A stretch of DNA of 64,000 bases from NCBI RefSeq assembly GCF_036417845.1, contig NC_089979.1, positions 23,935,958 to 23,999,957 of the forward strand, given 5' to 3'. Made by a program: the position numbers and the translations under genes. Within the stretch, counting starts at the first letter, position 1. Each line of letters starts with the position of its first letter. This document shows, one piece after another, positions 39,270 through 52,200 of the stretch. The stretch is from Apteryx mantelli. Lineage: Eukaryota > Chordata > Aves > Apterygiformes > Apterygidae. The notes under the pieces were generated by a model. It ran no database searches and was not told the origin of the DNA. It worked only from the letters and a program-made list of their open reading frames with translations.

Positions 39270-40260
39270 GCAGACTAAGTTTGTCGGGGGGGCTCGTCCT
39301 CCCTCCCGTATCAGCAGAGCCCATACCGCGGTGGGGGGCTGGCCCACGAGCACCCAAAACACGAGTACCGCCTTGGAGCCCGAGACGGGGGCGCAAGGCC
39401 CTTTGCGCAGCGCCGGGCACCGGGGGCGGCCAGCCGGCTCTGGGCACAGAGCTGCGCGCTACCGGCCGCGCGGCGCTCCGGACGGCGCCAGGCCGGAGCC
39501 GCCACGGCCCCGCCACGGCCCCCCCGCGGCCCCGCCGGAAGCGCCGGGAGCCGTGCGCCTTGCCTCGGTGCGCCTTGCCTCGGTGCGCCCGCCGGTGCGC
39601 TCCGGCCGCCCCCTCGCCCCGCCACCACCGTTCCCGCGGAGAAGGTGCCGGGCAGCGGGAACAAGCGCCGGGGCGGCAGGAAGTGAGGGCCGCCGCGCCG
39701 CTCGCCCTGTTATGCGAGAGCGCTCCCGCACGCGGGGCCGGCGAGAGGCAGGCGGCGGCGGCAGGAGCGCGGGCAGGGCCGCGTCGCCCTGGCGAGAGCG
39801 GCGCGGGGCCCCCGCGGCGGGCGGCGGGCGCAGCCCGGCGATGGAAGGAGGTGAGCGGCGGCGGGGCGTGTGTCACCCTTATCCCTCTCCGCCGGCGGGG
39901 GCGGGCAGGGCCGCCCGCGGCTGGGGCCGCTCTCGGCCGAGCCCCCTCTCGGCCGAGCCCCGTTGAAGGGCTGCGGGGCGGCGGCCGGCGCCCTCCGCGG
40001 GGCGGCGCTGCGGCCCGCGGGGGCTCGGCGGGGAGGGGGCGGGGGCCCAACGGCCCCTAACGGCCGCCAACGGCTTCCCGGCGGAGCCGCGCGCCCGCCG
40101 AGCGGGCAGGTCCCCCGGCCGCGGGCCGGGAGGGAGGCGGGAGGGCTGCTGGCTCGCCCGCGGGGGCGCGGAGGGAGCTCGGTGCCGGGGGCTTGTGCCG
40201 CTTCCTGCGGCGGCACGGCGCCCCGGCAGGAAGAGCTGGTGGGCCCTGGCGTGAACCCCC
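39270..40260 (+). promoter_or_regulatory. DPY19L4: CpG-island promoter of DPY19L4
   Basis: An extremely CpG-dense kilobase spans the first coding exon and should hold the core promoter. An ETS/GABP-type site CAGGAAGTG lies at about 39677-39685, roughly 155 bp before the start codon, and a second ETS-like GCCGGAAGC lies near 39535. There is no clear TATA box, as usual for a housekeeping-type island promoter. Short tandem duplications occur within it: a 15-bp unit (GTGCGCCTTGCCTCG) at 39553-39589 and a 16-bp unit (CTCTCGGCCGAGCCCC) at 39930-39961. The transcription start cannot be placed from sequence alone. Divergent transcription is possible but unproven. Confidence 0.8.
39841..39850 (+). CDS. 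DPY19L4: DPY19L4 exon 1, coding part (residues 1-4)
   Basis: Only ten coding bases (ATGGAAGGAG) precede a consensus donor GTGAGC. Joined to exon 2 they give [13 protein letters not shown], parallel to the N-terminus of other DPY19L4 proteins. The first codon is supported by context and by this match; such a short coding exon is easily missed by gene finders. Confidence 0.85.
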
Positions 40261-43200
40261 CCTCGTGGGTTAAACCCTCGAGCCGGCAGGTTTCCAGCTC
40301 AGCGCAGCGGTTCACGCACAGCTGGGTGTCATGGTAACTTCATGCTAAGCTGTATGCGTTACGTCCAGCGGGGTTTGTGAGACTGGGCTGTGTTAGCTTT
40401 CCCTTCTTGCACAGGCTGAGCAGCGGCCCTGTGCTTTTGGTGTTTGGTTTATGGATTGTCAGCGTGACTGTTTTGTGTCCGATGCAAATCCGAGTAATAG
40501 CTGGTGTAGAAAGGTGAAGCATGCTTCTGCTATGTGTGCCCTTGGCCCCAGTACTGTTGTTCCTGCTACCCCGGTGATGTATAAGGACGGCTATGCTGCC
40601 TCAGACGAGGCTGATGCATCTTTGGCAACTCTCTCTGGTCCTAGCAGGCCCCAGCAGCACCAGCAGGAGGAAGCTGGATGGTGGGATCCCAGCAGCTGTT
40701 TCTTTCCCTTCGTCCAGCATTGCCTCTGTGCAGAGCACCCCTGGGCAGCGTCCATCAGCTCTGTGGATGCCTCTGGGGCACTTCAGAGCGCACTCTGTTT
40801 GGGGTCCTCTCCATTTCACTGTTTGTTATGTGTTTTGCTCTCTCACCTTCCCCTTGTTTCACTTTTAGTCCCCCACAGTCATTTATTTTTCTCCAGGTCT
40901 CTTTTGTGCTCTCTCTCTTCTTGGACAGTAGGAGATGGTGTTTATTTGGGGGGGGGGGGGGGAATCGGTAGAAACGTGACTGTAAGTAGACACCTAGAGA
41001 AGAACAAAGCAAGCATATACAATGCTGTCCTTTAATATGTTACAGTCTCCAACTGTTCTCAGCTTGGAGACTTCCTAGCTGGATGTGATTTCTGTGTATT
41101 TTGTAGTCTTCAGTGGGTTTGTCTTCCATGAATGTGTCCCTCTTCCCTTGTGAACTTGCAGTGTATAAAACACTGAACAGGAGTTCTACGTGAATGAGAT
41201 GTATGACAAACCACTTCTTTTAACTTGACTCACTAGGTTTGTTTGATAACTCCTAGTTCTAGTATTAGAAAAGAAAATTAATCACTCTATTCAGTCTCTT
41301 CATGTTGCTCATTAGCTTGTAGACCTCTGTCGTATTTTCTTTTGGTCATCTTTTTTTTCCAGACTGAGGTGTCCTAGCTTGCTTACTTGTTCCTTGCATG
41401 GAAGCCATTGCGCACCTGTGTTCACCTTTGTGACCCTTCTCTGAACGTTTCCCAGCTCTCCTGTATCCTTCTTAAGACGAGAGGGCCAGAACTGCAAGGT
41501 GTTCAGTTTGGAGATGAACAATAAGCAATGCTTTTCTGCAAAGCTACATAAAAATAAGTGGAACACATGTTCCCCAAACAAAAGTTGGGGGAAAAAAAAG
41601 TACTGGGAACATGCAGGGACCTAGAAAGCAATCTTGGATAAGAAATTGCTTGCTGGATAGAGAGGAACCCAAAGCTGTGCCATCAATTCAAAATCTTAGA
41701 TTATTTTTAGTTGTCACCTTATTTGACTTTGTTTTCACCCCATTTAAAGGATTCATAGAAGTGTAAACAGCATTTTTCTTCTTCAAAGCAGCTGCAAATG
41801 AAACAGAAAAAGCATACTTGGATCTTTCTCTATTACTGATTTGGAGGGGGAATCTGTTGAGCAATCTTCAAAAACAAGATGAAGATCATTTGCTGCCTGA
41901 GATGTACTTGTTTCAGAATTAGAATTTTAAGTTGTTCTTTCTTTAGGAGTTTTCTATGACTGCTGATAACTCTATAAAGTTTACGAGCATCTTATAGTTT
42001 GGCTAGCTTATCTGCCAGAGTAAAGAAAAAAATGCCTGTTTTCTCTGGTGTTCTTGCTATGATTGCTTTGGTCATCTCTACCATGACAAAGTAAGGCAGT
42101 TGTCTTTCCAAGCACATATCTGCCCACTCTGGTGGTTTAAATATTTTCTTCACTTTATTTTGTGTGGTTCAAGTGTTTTTTTTATAGCAATGCACTCTGT
42201 GTTCATATTACTGATTAACTTAAAATATGTGGCATGAAGAGATACCGGTGTATATTTTATTTTGGATTGACAATGGTGAATGTGATATTGAGTGCCCTAG
42301 ACATTCTTTTGCTGAATATCTTTCCAATTCTTGTCTCGTTTAAGAAGGCAGATGTTTTCTGTTTATTCCATGAAAAAAACTGTCCAGTTATAACTGAGAT
42401 CTTGATTTGCTCAGAGAATTCATATATTGCTTTGAAAAGCCTGTTAAAACACACATACATGCTTCCTAATATTGATAGATACCACTTTAATGGTTCATTT
42501 ATATTACTGTTTTGTTTCTATCTTATAAATCAAATGTTCTGGAGATAAAAGTAGACTAATTTAAACTTGGTGTAATATACAACCAGAGTAATTAACAACT
42601 GGAAAACTTTATTATAGGATGTGAAGATTGACACTTCACGTTTATGGTTGAATGACTGTATAGAAAAGCTATTTTAAGTCCACAGCAAATGACTGGCTGA
42701 AATTTTGTCACCAGTGTGGGGCAGTAGGTCAAACTAGATAGCTAAAAATTCTAGAGCATTAATTACAGTTAAGCCTTTTCATTACACTTCTGAAATTACA
42801 TAAATGTTGTGGGATGGTGTTTTTAATATAGTAATTATAACAGATTTTTTTTTAATGAGCCTGTTCGTATGGAGACTTGCACTCCGTAAATTAGCCTGAT
42901 TGCCTCTCAGACTGTAAAGTAAATGGAGCAGGGTTTTAAACTTCCCTTGTTTACAGAAAACTTAACAGACGCTGCAGAAGTCCTGAGTCTTGTGATCTGA
43001 AATGGTCTACATGGCCTAGCTGACCGGACTTTTTATTATAGGTTAAACAAAGAATTCTTCTATCTGCTTAATTCCAGTAGATGTGGAAGTGGAAAAAAAA
43101 GTGATATCTATTATACTTTACTTCAAAAAAGCTTTCACTATATAAATATCAGGCAACCCAATTTAAAACTAAAGGATTAGCCCAATTTTTATGTTACGGT

Positions 43201-46200
43201 AATGTGCATAGTACACTATTTTATTATAGCAGTGCAAACCAGTGTGAGCGTGGAATGGCGTTGACACTAGTTTCTCCCAGTGTCCATATCCACTAATCTG
43301 AACTACCAATTTCCTGCATTCGTATGATAAGTTGACCATGGAATGAAACAGTAAACCTACAGTGGGGATTCTGGGGAATTGCAGAGTATGGCCTTGAGAG
43401 GAAACTGTTCATTTTTCTAAGGAATAAGGTTGGAATTGGTTTGTGTACTGTTAGATTGTTCACTTTAGTTATGCATATGAAATACTTCCATTGGGTCTTT
43501 CTGTCAAATGTATGTGCTGTATGGCTGAATCAGTAGCAATAACTGCCCATTATCTGCCACTGTGTGCATTTCTCAGAGTGCAATTTTAGGTATTGTGTGG
43601 CAATAACTTCAAAAAATGTCTTCAGGGGCAGCAGACCTGCGTCAGAGAAAAAAGCAAAACGACACAGAATCTGACAAAATGGCTCCAGACAAGAGAAACA
43701 AAGAAAATTCAAAGCTGGGAAGATCGCCAAAATGTAAGCTACAGAATTTTTAGCCAACTTCTGGATTTTTTTCATTATTCTTTTACATTTTATGGGAAGA
43801 TATTTCTAGCACAGTAATTTATAACAGACTTATTGTGAATTCGGTTTTTGAATGTTTCTAGAAAAATAGGCATGTACTTTAGAATTCTTTAATAATGATA
43901 TTTTATGTATTGCAGAGTAAAATGGTAGTCCTGGATTGTTTCAGTTTGTCGGGAGGGAGGGTTTAAGAATCTTATTATTGTCTATTTGAGTACAAATAAA
44001 TATTTTAATTGGGCTTGCAATTATCTTTCAGTTTAGAAGCTGAAAGGCATGAAGTAATGGTACTGAGGCAAGAATAGACACAAAGTACTTACAGCTTTAT
44101 GAGAATTAGAAGACCTAAAACCAAGTGTAATTTTAGACAAGTGTTCACCAGACTACCAAAGACTTAACTTTAATGTTAAAAGTATATACTAACCTGAGGG
44201 AGCTACAGGCGCAATGGACACCAGTTGAATCAGTTTGGTAAAATTCAGATTAGTTCTTTCCTCTTACATATAAAAAAACAGAAAGGAGAACAGAATTCTT
44301 CATATTGGTGTTCGATGTGATATTGTCACTTTTTTTCTGTTCATGTGTTTAAGAATTTTGTGGTGTTTTGGGTAGAATCTAGAGTTTACTCTGTTTATTT
44401 GGAAGACATTTTCCCTTCTTGGAATTCCTTTGAAAATGAAACTTGTTAAAACAGAGAGAAACTTGCAGCATAGTGTGTGGGTATTTTACCTAAGAGCCTT
44501 ATGAAGCAGTAGTAAGAACTGAGAGAGAAAACTGCAGAAAAGGAGTAATAATGCAATTCTTTATGTATCTGTGATAATTTTGTTGGGATAATTCTGATGC
44601 CAGTAAGTTTATTTGCTATTTAGAAACTAGTCATACTTCAGGCCATACTGTGTTTGTTCGTAAGTCCTCTGGACTGTTTTAGCTTTTTCACTGTCCCTTT
44701 TCAGATGTGTTAATTCAGCGTTTTGCGAAACTTTTCTTTGGCTGTCTTGCGGCAGTCACTAGTGGAATGATGTACGCTGTGTACCTCTCAACATATCATG
44801 AACGGAAATTCTGGTTTTCCAGCAGGCAGGTAAAGAAAAAGTTAAACCATTCTCAAATAAAGTGCTGAACTGTGTCCTTGAAATCAAAGCTGGTCTATGT
44901 CTGGTTTGAACTGCTTGCTTTCAGAATCTCAGGGCTTTCTACTCGGACCTCTTTCTTTGATATGGTCTCTCTGTCTCTTTTTTTTTATTTCCTTTTTCTT
45001 AAGGCATTTCTGCTACTGATGGCAGTTTTGTCTTGTAATATTTTTATGTGCTCTTCCATGCTATTCTTTATAGTTGAAATACATTTCAGTTTGGAGAGAA
45101 CACTGAAGCATACCAGAATTGTATAAGCTAAACAACAAGGATGTATGGTTTTTAAGAACTGTAATGCTGAGTGAAGTATGTAAAATTGAATGAAATTCAG
45201 GCGTGTGAATATGAAACAATCCTGTGAATCTTGCACTTGCTATGTGGGTTTGGGTTGCTCTGATTCAGAGCATGCTCGCTAAGTTATAGAGAGCATTTTA
45301 TACCTGACAGAGGTGCTGTGAAGATTAATGTTTTGTAGAATACTTTGAAGATGTACAGTGGAGTCATAACCATGTGCTGTATTACCAAACCAGCCTATCT
45401 GAAAATATATGGTCTTCTATGGGAAGAGATTGCAGGAGGTGAATGTATATATTTTTTTTTTCTAGGAACTTGAACGAGAAATTACATTTCAGGGTGACAG
45501 CGCCATTTATTATTCATTCTATAAAGAACTGCTAAAGGCTCCTTCCTTTGAAAGAGGTATGAAAAACGTTTGTTTTATTAACCTTGAAAAGTCCTGTTTT
45601 ACTTTTGGAGACAGTTTAAAAACTCCTGCAGACTAAGGAGGTTGGTTTTATACTCTCATATAAGTATATGGGTCAGATTAATTAAAAACAGCATGCTGAC
45701 CTAGCTTTTCAGAGCCTTTTAAAAAAATAGACTCTAACTATCCTATATTCCAGACAATTTGCCTTTAATAGTGTGGACTGGGGATTGACATTTTTCTGAT
45801 ATGCCCTGTATGTAAGTCCTTGTTGGGTTCGTCTGTGCTGCATTGTTGATTCTTTTGCTGCAGAAGCATAACTGGTCTTTTAGGGGTGGGAGCCAGAATT
45901 ACTGATTCCCACCCCCTATCGGAAGATAGAACAGTTTCTGTCAAGAGCTGATCAGCTCAACCCTATCCCTGCAAGAGGTTTCTGCTCCTGCCAGCTGTGA
46001 TGAATTGATGTTAATGAGAGCTGACTGAAGGGGGAGCCAAAACCTCCAGGAAGGCGAACAAGCTGGGTGGCAGTGGTCTTCCTTTGCACTCCTTACCCTG
46101 CCCTGGTGCATGTTGACCATCAGAAAACTAAAGCAGTGGTAATACAAGTGAACAGTTTTGTGCTGGTTTAGTGAGCTCAGGAGACCATCAGGGCTGCCAC

Positions 46201-49200
46201 AAAGAACAAGACAAGAACTCCGGGAGAGAGGAAGGAGCAAATGGCTGTATCTGGCAGCAGTCAGCTGCTGTGTTAGTTCAGTCCTCTCATGAAACATCAT
46301 CCTGAGCCAGTGAAACTTTGTAGGTACAGTTTTATTGGTTGAACAGTTTCCCAGCTGATGTGTAGCATATGTCAGCAATATATGTCTTGGGTACAGTCAG
46401 TTCCTTGTTATCTGTGGGGAGATTACCCAGGTTGTGGATGGGTAATCCCTCACTCAGGCATGCTGGACCTGGCTCTGCAGACAGGTAGGCTTGTGTCTAC
46501 TAGGTACTCTGAAGGCACCTGGGTTTGGATGGTATATGATGGCTGTGCTGAGCCCAGTTATTAGCCCTGCAAGACCTGGTTTGGCCTGCAGAAAAACAGC
46601 TGCAGATCACACACCAAGATATGTTCAGGGCTGGAAACAGTAATATGGTTTGGCTGTTGCACTGTTGTGTTGTTCTTTTTTATTTGTTTTAATTAGCCCC
46701 CCTCCTCCATTGTTGTAAGTCATGACAAGTTGATTTTTTTTTTTAATTCTAGTATCTCTCAAAATTATGTATCCTACTAGTATGCCAACATCAGTAGAAT
46801 CCCAGTCCCATACAAAGGCATAATGTGTCAAGTGAACGATTCTTAGAAGTCTCAGGTGACACAGGGCCACCATCAAGACCACAAGCCAGCAGCACAGCAC
46901 AACCAGGAGGTCCCCAGCCACCCCAATGTGACAGCAGGTGACACAGGGCCACCACCAAGGCCACATCTCAGCACTGTGGCACAACCAGGAGGTCTCCAAC
47001 CACCCCGGGGTGACAGCAGGTGACACAGGGCCACCACCAAGGCCACATCCCAGCACTGTGGCACAACCAGGAGGTCCCCAACCACCCCGGGCTGGAAATG
47101 TTGTTGAGGCCATCATAACTGACCTCTTTGTGGACACAGTTTTAATAAATTGTGGTTATTCTGATTAGAAGGTTTGTCTCGCTTCTTAAGAACATCCCTT
47201 GAAGGTGTTCTGTAGGTAGGTTGTTCCAGGACTGTGACAATGTGTTGATATTGGAAAGACTACAGTTTAGCCACTTACTTTTGGGCCCTCCGTTTAAAGA
47301 CTGGATCAAGAAATGGTAATAATTTTGTCACAAAACCAGTAGGGTATACTGGCATCCAAAGCAGAAATTTATTCTTCACTTTAAAATTATGCGTCAGTAG
47401 CTTTAGTAGTCAAATCTGTTTCTCCCTACTTTGAGTACCGTTTCACCCTTTTTAAGAACAGCAATAGTAATTGTTTTCAAGAATAATATTTTTTTTGTCT
47501 ATAGGTGTTTATGAATTGACACACAACAATAAGACAGTATCACTGAAGACCATAAATGCAGTCCAGCAAATGACTTTATATCCAGAGCTGATTGCCAGTG
47601 TATTGTATCAAGCATCTGGTAGTGAAGTATGTGTATTTCTCCTGCTTTTTGTGCATTTATTATGATACTGTGTGTGTGTGTGTGACGTTCTATGCTGTAT
47701 ACAATAAATCCATGTAACTTGTTGAATGAATTGTGAGCTAAGCCTAACACCGGGTCTGGTTTCTCCTCAGTTCTGATCAGTCTCTGGCATAGGATTTTGA
47801 GGCTTATATGCACTAGACTTTTCTGTCTGTTAGTTCTTTACTTCTGTTAAATTGCTTAGAAATGTGGGAAGTATCTTTGCTACCTGTTAAAAATGGAAAA
47901 GTTAGCTCCTTCAGAGTACAGTCTGGTATAGCGATACCTGTCTGTACCTATATCAGTACAGGTAAAAGGGAAAAACACTTTTTGCAGGTGAACCTTTTGT
48001 CTCTTTCTGCTGCCCTCAGGCTTTGTTCTGCTTATGCTGCATAGTGGTGTCCTGTTTTATGCTCTCTCATTTCTCTCTCTCATTTTTTTTTAATATATGC
48101 TTCTCTGTGTTTGGAACGCTTTTCTGCTACATCTTTGCCTCTCCAAGTTCCTACTCTACATAATTTCTTTCACTAGTCCTGTGAACTTTATACCTCACTG
48201 CAATATGGATTTATTAAATCTGACACGTATAATGTTCATGCTAAAGCAAACACAAAAATCATGGCACTAGCACACTGAGTCTTGAAGTGTGCTATTAGTT
48301 CACAGTGCTTTGTTCTCCCCGAGCCCAAAATAAAAGCGTTTGATACTTTTCTAGAGTAGGTGCCATCTCTTACCTGTTTGTAAAGCACCTAGCATGCTGT
48401 TAGCAGTATGCAAATAGTGAATAGTAATCATTTCCAGCTTCAGCTCAGTTGCCGCTATGTCTCTTCGTTTTTATTTGTAATTTCAGGAAGTTATTGAACC
48501 AGTGTATTTCTACATTGGTATAGTTTTTGGACTGCAGGGAATTTATGTGACTGCATTGTTTGTAACCAGTTGGGTTATGAGTGGGACTTGGCTGGCAGGA
48601 ATGCTGACTGTAGCATGGTTCATTATTAACAGGTAAGAAAAACATCTTTATATAATCTGGCTTGTCAATAGGATATTTAAAAATATTAGAGTGGGGTGGA
48701 ATGCTTTCTGTTAAACTTTGTGTTCTCATTGTGAAAGCAAGCTCCTGTGCTGAGTACAAAACATTTCCCAGAGAGGTATTGATGCTGATGATGCTTTTAT
48801 TAATGGAAAGGCCTCCTGAGGTCCAAACCAAATGGAAACCTCCTGAGTTAAGCTGTCGCTTAAACTGAGCTTATATACATGTGTGAGTTACATGAGTATT
48901 TTGATACAATTCCATTTTACAAAAACATTCATCAGAAGGTTTTGGTTTTGTTCTGGTGAAGAATGAAAACAGATTTCAGAAGCCGCTGTAAAACAGAATT
49001 GTTGTCTGAGGCCAGCTGTAAATATTGCGATGGTTGTTCTCTTGCCTGGAAGGAAATGACCAAGTGCATTTTTCTTGTAAAAACTCTTTGATTTTTTTTG
49101 AATCTGCTTAGTGTTAGTGCTTTTTATGCAAAGTTAAATCCTCCTAGATGATTCTGATCTCAAGACTTTTTTATTTTTTTAGCATGTTTCACATGCATGA

Positions 49201-52200
49201 AAATGTCTCTTTGCTTTATGAATCACCACAACAATAGGAAGCATCATTTAGGCAATAAGAACTTGTGTTCTGATTCTTGTTTGTAACCAAATGGCTCAGA
49301 GAATTTCTGTGAATTTGAGAGCACTTTCTAATTGTAAAAAATGTTGATGCCCTTGAAGGAAAAGAGTTACGGAAGAGCAAAGTGTTAGTGGTATCTTTAA
49401 AGCTGAACTGTTGGGAAGCATCTTTTAACAGTGTAAAGTCATCATGAGTGAATCTGTGATTAGTAGCTAAAAATACTGTTCATCAAGCTGGTGTGAGCAA
49501 TGGAAAGTAGGAAGAAATGTTGAATAAATCCAAATTTTTTTTAACAACAAAGAAGATTAAACACTGTTACAAATTGAAAGATCCAGCAGTTAAAAAAGCT
49601 CCAAATATGCTTTTGTAAGAAGCTTCAGAAGTAAAAATGAAAGGTGACACTTTCAAATATCTATATGATAAAGCAGCTTGAGGCTCCTTTTTTAAAAGCA
49701 TTGCAGACACAAAGACGACTATGTACCTCTGAAACTGGTGCCTTTGATCACATTTGAAAGTGTGACTTGTGCTTCTTAGTCACTTTAGCACTTTTGAAAA
49801 CTTTCTCTTACAGCTCACGTGCAGATACTGTCAAGTCATTTCATGAGCAGATCCCGCTGCTCTTCTGTCCCATGCTCCCCATACATCTTTAGTCTTTTAT
49901 TTTGCTAGGCAGAATTTTCCCTCTAGACAGAGCATCTGCTGGTGCTGTTGCTATGGGGGAGCATTACTTTGTAATCTAAATATGTTGTGCTTGACTGTCT
50001 AAACCACTTTTTTAAAACATTGTAAGAGAACTGAGTTTTTCTCCCTCAGCTGTGGACTGGTTTTTATTCTTATGTGAAAAGCTGCTGTTACGGCAGCAAT
50101 CCCCTGCCTATGGACGTAAGACCATTTAGCGCTGCTCACAGCCAAAGGAGCCTCTCTTGCCATAGTGCAGATTGGCAGAAGCAGCAGGCTGTGATGCTGC
50201 TGCCTTGCACAATATTGCAGGGCAGGAAGGGCTGGAAGCAGGTGCTTTGGGGTTCAGTCCTACAAATGCCACTTATGCAGAGACTTGCTGGCTGAGTGAG
50301 TAAAGACTGGGACCTTCCATGCTGATGCTATTAAATATGTGACCTGTATCAGCAGCAAAACTGTGTCAGTGTTGCTTTAAACCTAATTTAGGAACAGTTT
50401 GATTACAAAGCTGTACTACTGACTAGAAGTGATGTTTAGGCTTTCCGTGATATTTTTATTCCATAAACCTTTTAATAATTTTGTTTGTCTGTACTTTGTT
50501 CTAGGACAGATACAACAAGAATTGATTACTCCATACCATCAAGGGAAAACTGGGCTTTGCCGTATTTTGCATGTCAAGTAGCAGCTCTCACAGGCTATTT
50601 AAAAAAAAACCTAAATTGTTCTGCTGAGGTAAAACAAAATTAATTTGGTAGTAAAGAGTACCTGGTAGAACTGTGCTCTAGAGTAGTTACTACTTTGTCC
50701 TTTTTTTGTCCTAGCAGGCAGAAAACACTAGATGTTTTGTTTGTTCTTTTCAAATCAGCCACTTGGATTTTTCCTAGGCATGTGTAGTTTTTGCCTGTAG
50801 TGCTAAGGGACTCGGACCCTGCCCTGCTATGCCCCCATGAGGGTTTAGAGAGAACGGTGTGGTAATGAGCTGTGTGGTGTATTTTTAAGATAAACTGATA
50901 CAGAATTTTTCTCAACATATAGACAAATCTGTTGCTTTCCCTGTTGCCTGGAGAAGATGGTGGTAGTCTTCTCTCCCTGTCTCCCTGTCAAAGATGTTTC
51001 TTCTGATTGGCTTTAAATGTTTTTGAATGTTTCAGTAATGACTTTCTTTCCTCTGAGAAAATGTTAAATAAGTCTGAATTCAGTATTTAAGTTAATTCCT
51101 AAAATAACGAATTTCCACAATTTCTGTTTTAAGGACCTCTCTGTTATTTAGTGATAGAGTTGCGTAGTGATGGAAGTAATGCTTTTTTGTTCTTTTTTTC
51201 TCTAGAAGTTTTGTTACCTTTTGGTGAGCGCTTCAACATACACCTTCATGATGATGTGGGAGTACAGTCATTATCTCCTGTTTATCCAGGCTGTTTCTCT
51301 TTTTCTGCTAGACAGCTTTGCCCTGGCACAGTCAGAGAAGGTATTAGAACTCTGATATTAGAACTTCCTGATAATTGGAGAAGTAAATAAAGCCTCAGTG
51401 TTGCCTGCCATGCATACTTCTGAGGAGCTGCAAAGAGCATAGATTGAGCAATGGCTTGAATGTCTTGGAATATGAGCCCCCCTGAAGTGCATGTCATGTC
51501 CATCAGGAGAGTAAAATGGCTTTAAACTTGCTTTGGGACTGCTTTCTTAACGAGGGTCTGAAACTAAACAAAACCCTAAGGCTTGAAGATATTCTTCAGG
51601 AGCTGAAAGAGTGATGAATAATTTTCAGCCATGCATCCTTTGCCCTAACTGCCTCTCCTTTCCCTTTCTTCCCTATTCACAGCAGAGTGGAGGTGGCCCA
51701 GAAGCTGCTACATTGGCTTTGCACTGTTAAGTGGCTCATTTTCACCTTGCATAGTTCACCCTGTACTGATTTAGTCAACAAATAAGGTAGCCAGATGCTG
51801 TAGGTGAATTGACATTTCAGTACAAGGAAATGTTTGAATTTATTCTGCAAAATAGTTCTTATGAATGTTGTAGTAATAAGACATTTTTTTCAGCCTGTTC
51901 CTAAGATACACGTGTTCCTTGGTACATGTGTGCCTTCAAGTTTTATTATATGAAACTTTGGTTTCAGACTACATGCAGTAGTGATTGGTGACCTCTTCTT
52001 TCCTTGGCTTTCTTTCTGTCCCTCACTAGTGGGAAATATTTGAGCTGTTTAAGTCTAAAAGAGATCCTTTAAAATGTAAGGGGGGGAGATGTGTGTTTCA
52101 ATGCAAGTCCAAAGAATCAAGTGTCAGGATTTCTAAGATCTGCTTATCAATGAGTAAATAACAATGAGTTTCAGTATGTGTATCCTTGAGATAGGTTAAA

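Larger units (their letters stand above)
39851..43625 (+). other. DPY19L4 intron 1
   Basis: This 3775-bp intron, the longest in the window, begins in the CpG island, then changes to mid-GC DNA with a 15-base G-run (40948-40962), a CR1 remnant (41281-41525) and an AT-rich remainder. The acceptor is 'gtcttcag'. No further coding exon was recognised inside it. Confidence 0.85.
45557..47504 (+). other. DPY19L4 intron 4
   Basis: This 1948-bp intron contains a GC-richer block at about 45880-46660 that contrasts with the AT-rich introns around it and may be an old insertion of unidentified type. It also holds the hairpin at 45881-45918 and the 82-bp minisatellite at 46854-47099. The acceptor is 'ttgtctatag'. 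Confidence 0.85.

Noticed and set aside
39265..40050. 261-codon minus-strand and 269-codon plus-strand open frames across the DPY19L4 CpG island
   Set aside because: Long open frames on several overlapping frames are produced by GC-rich, stop-poor sequence. The proteins are low-complexity Arg/Pro/Ala/Gly without family likeness.
46625..47137. 170-codon minus-strand open frame with repeated peptide
   Set aside because: It is generated by the 82-bp minisatellite inside intron 4.
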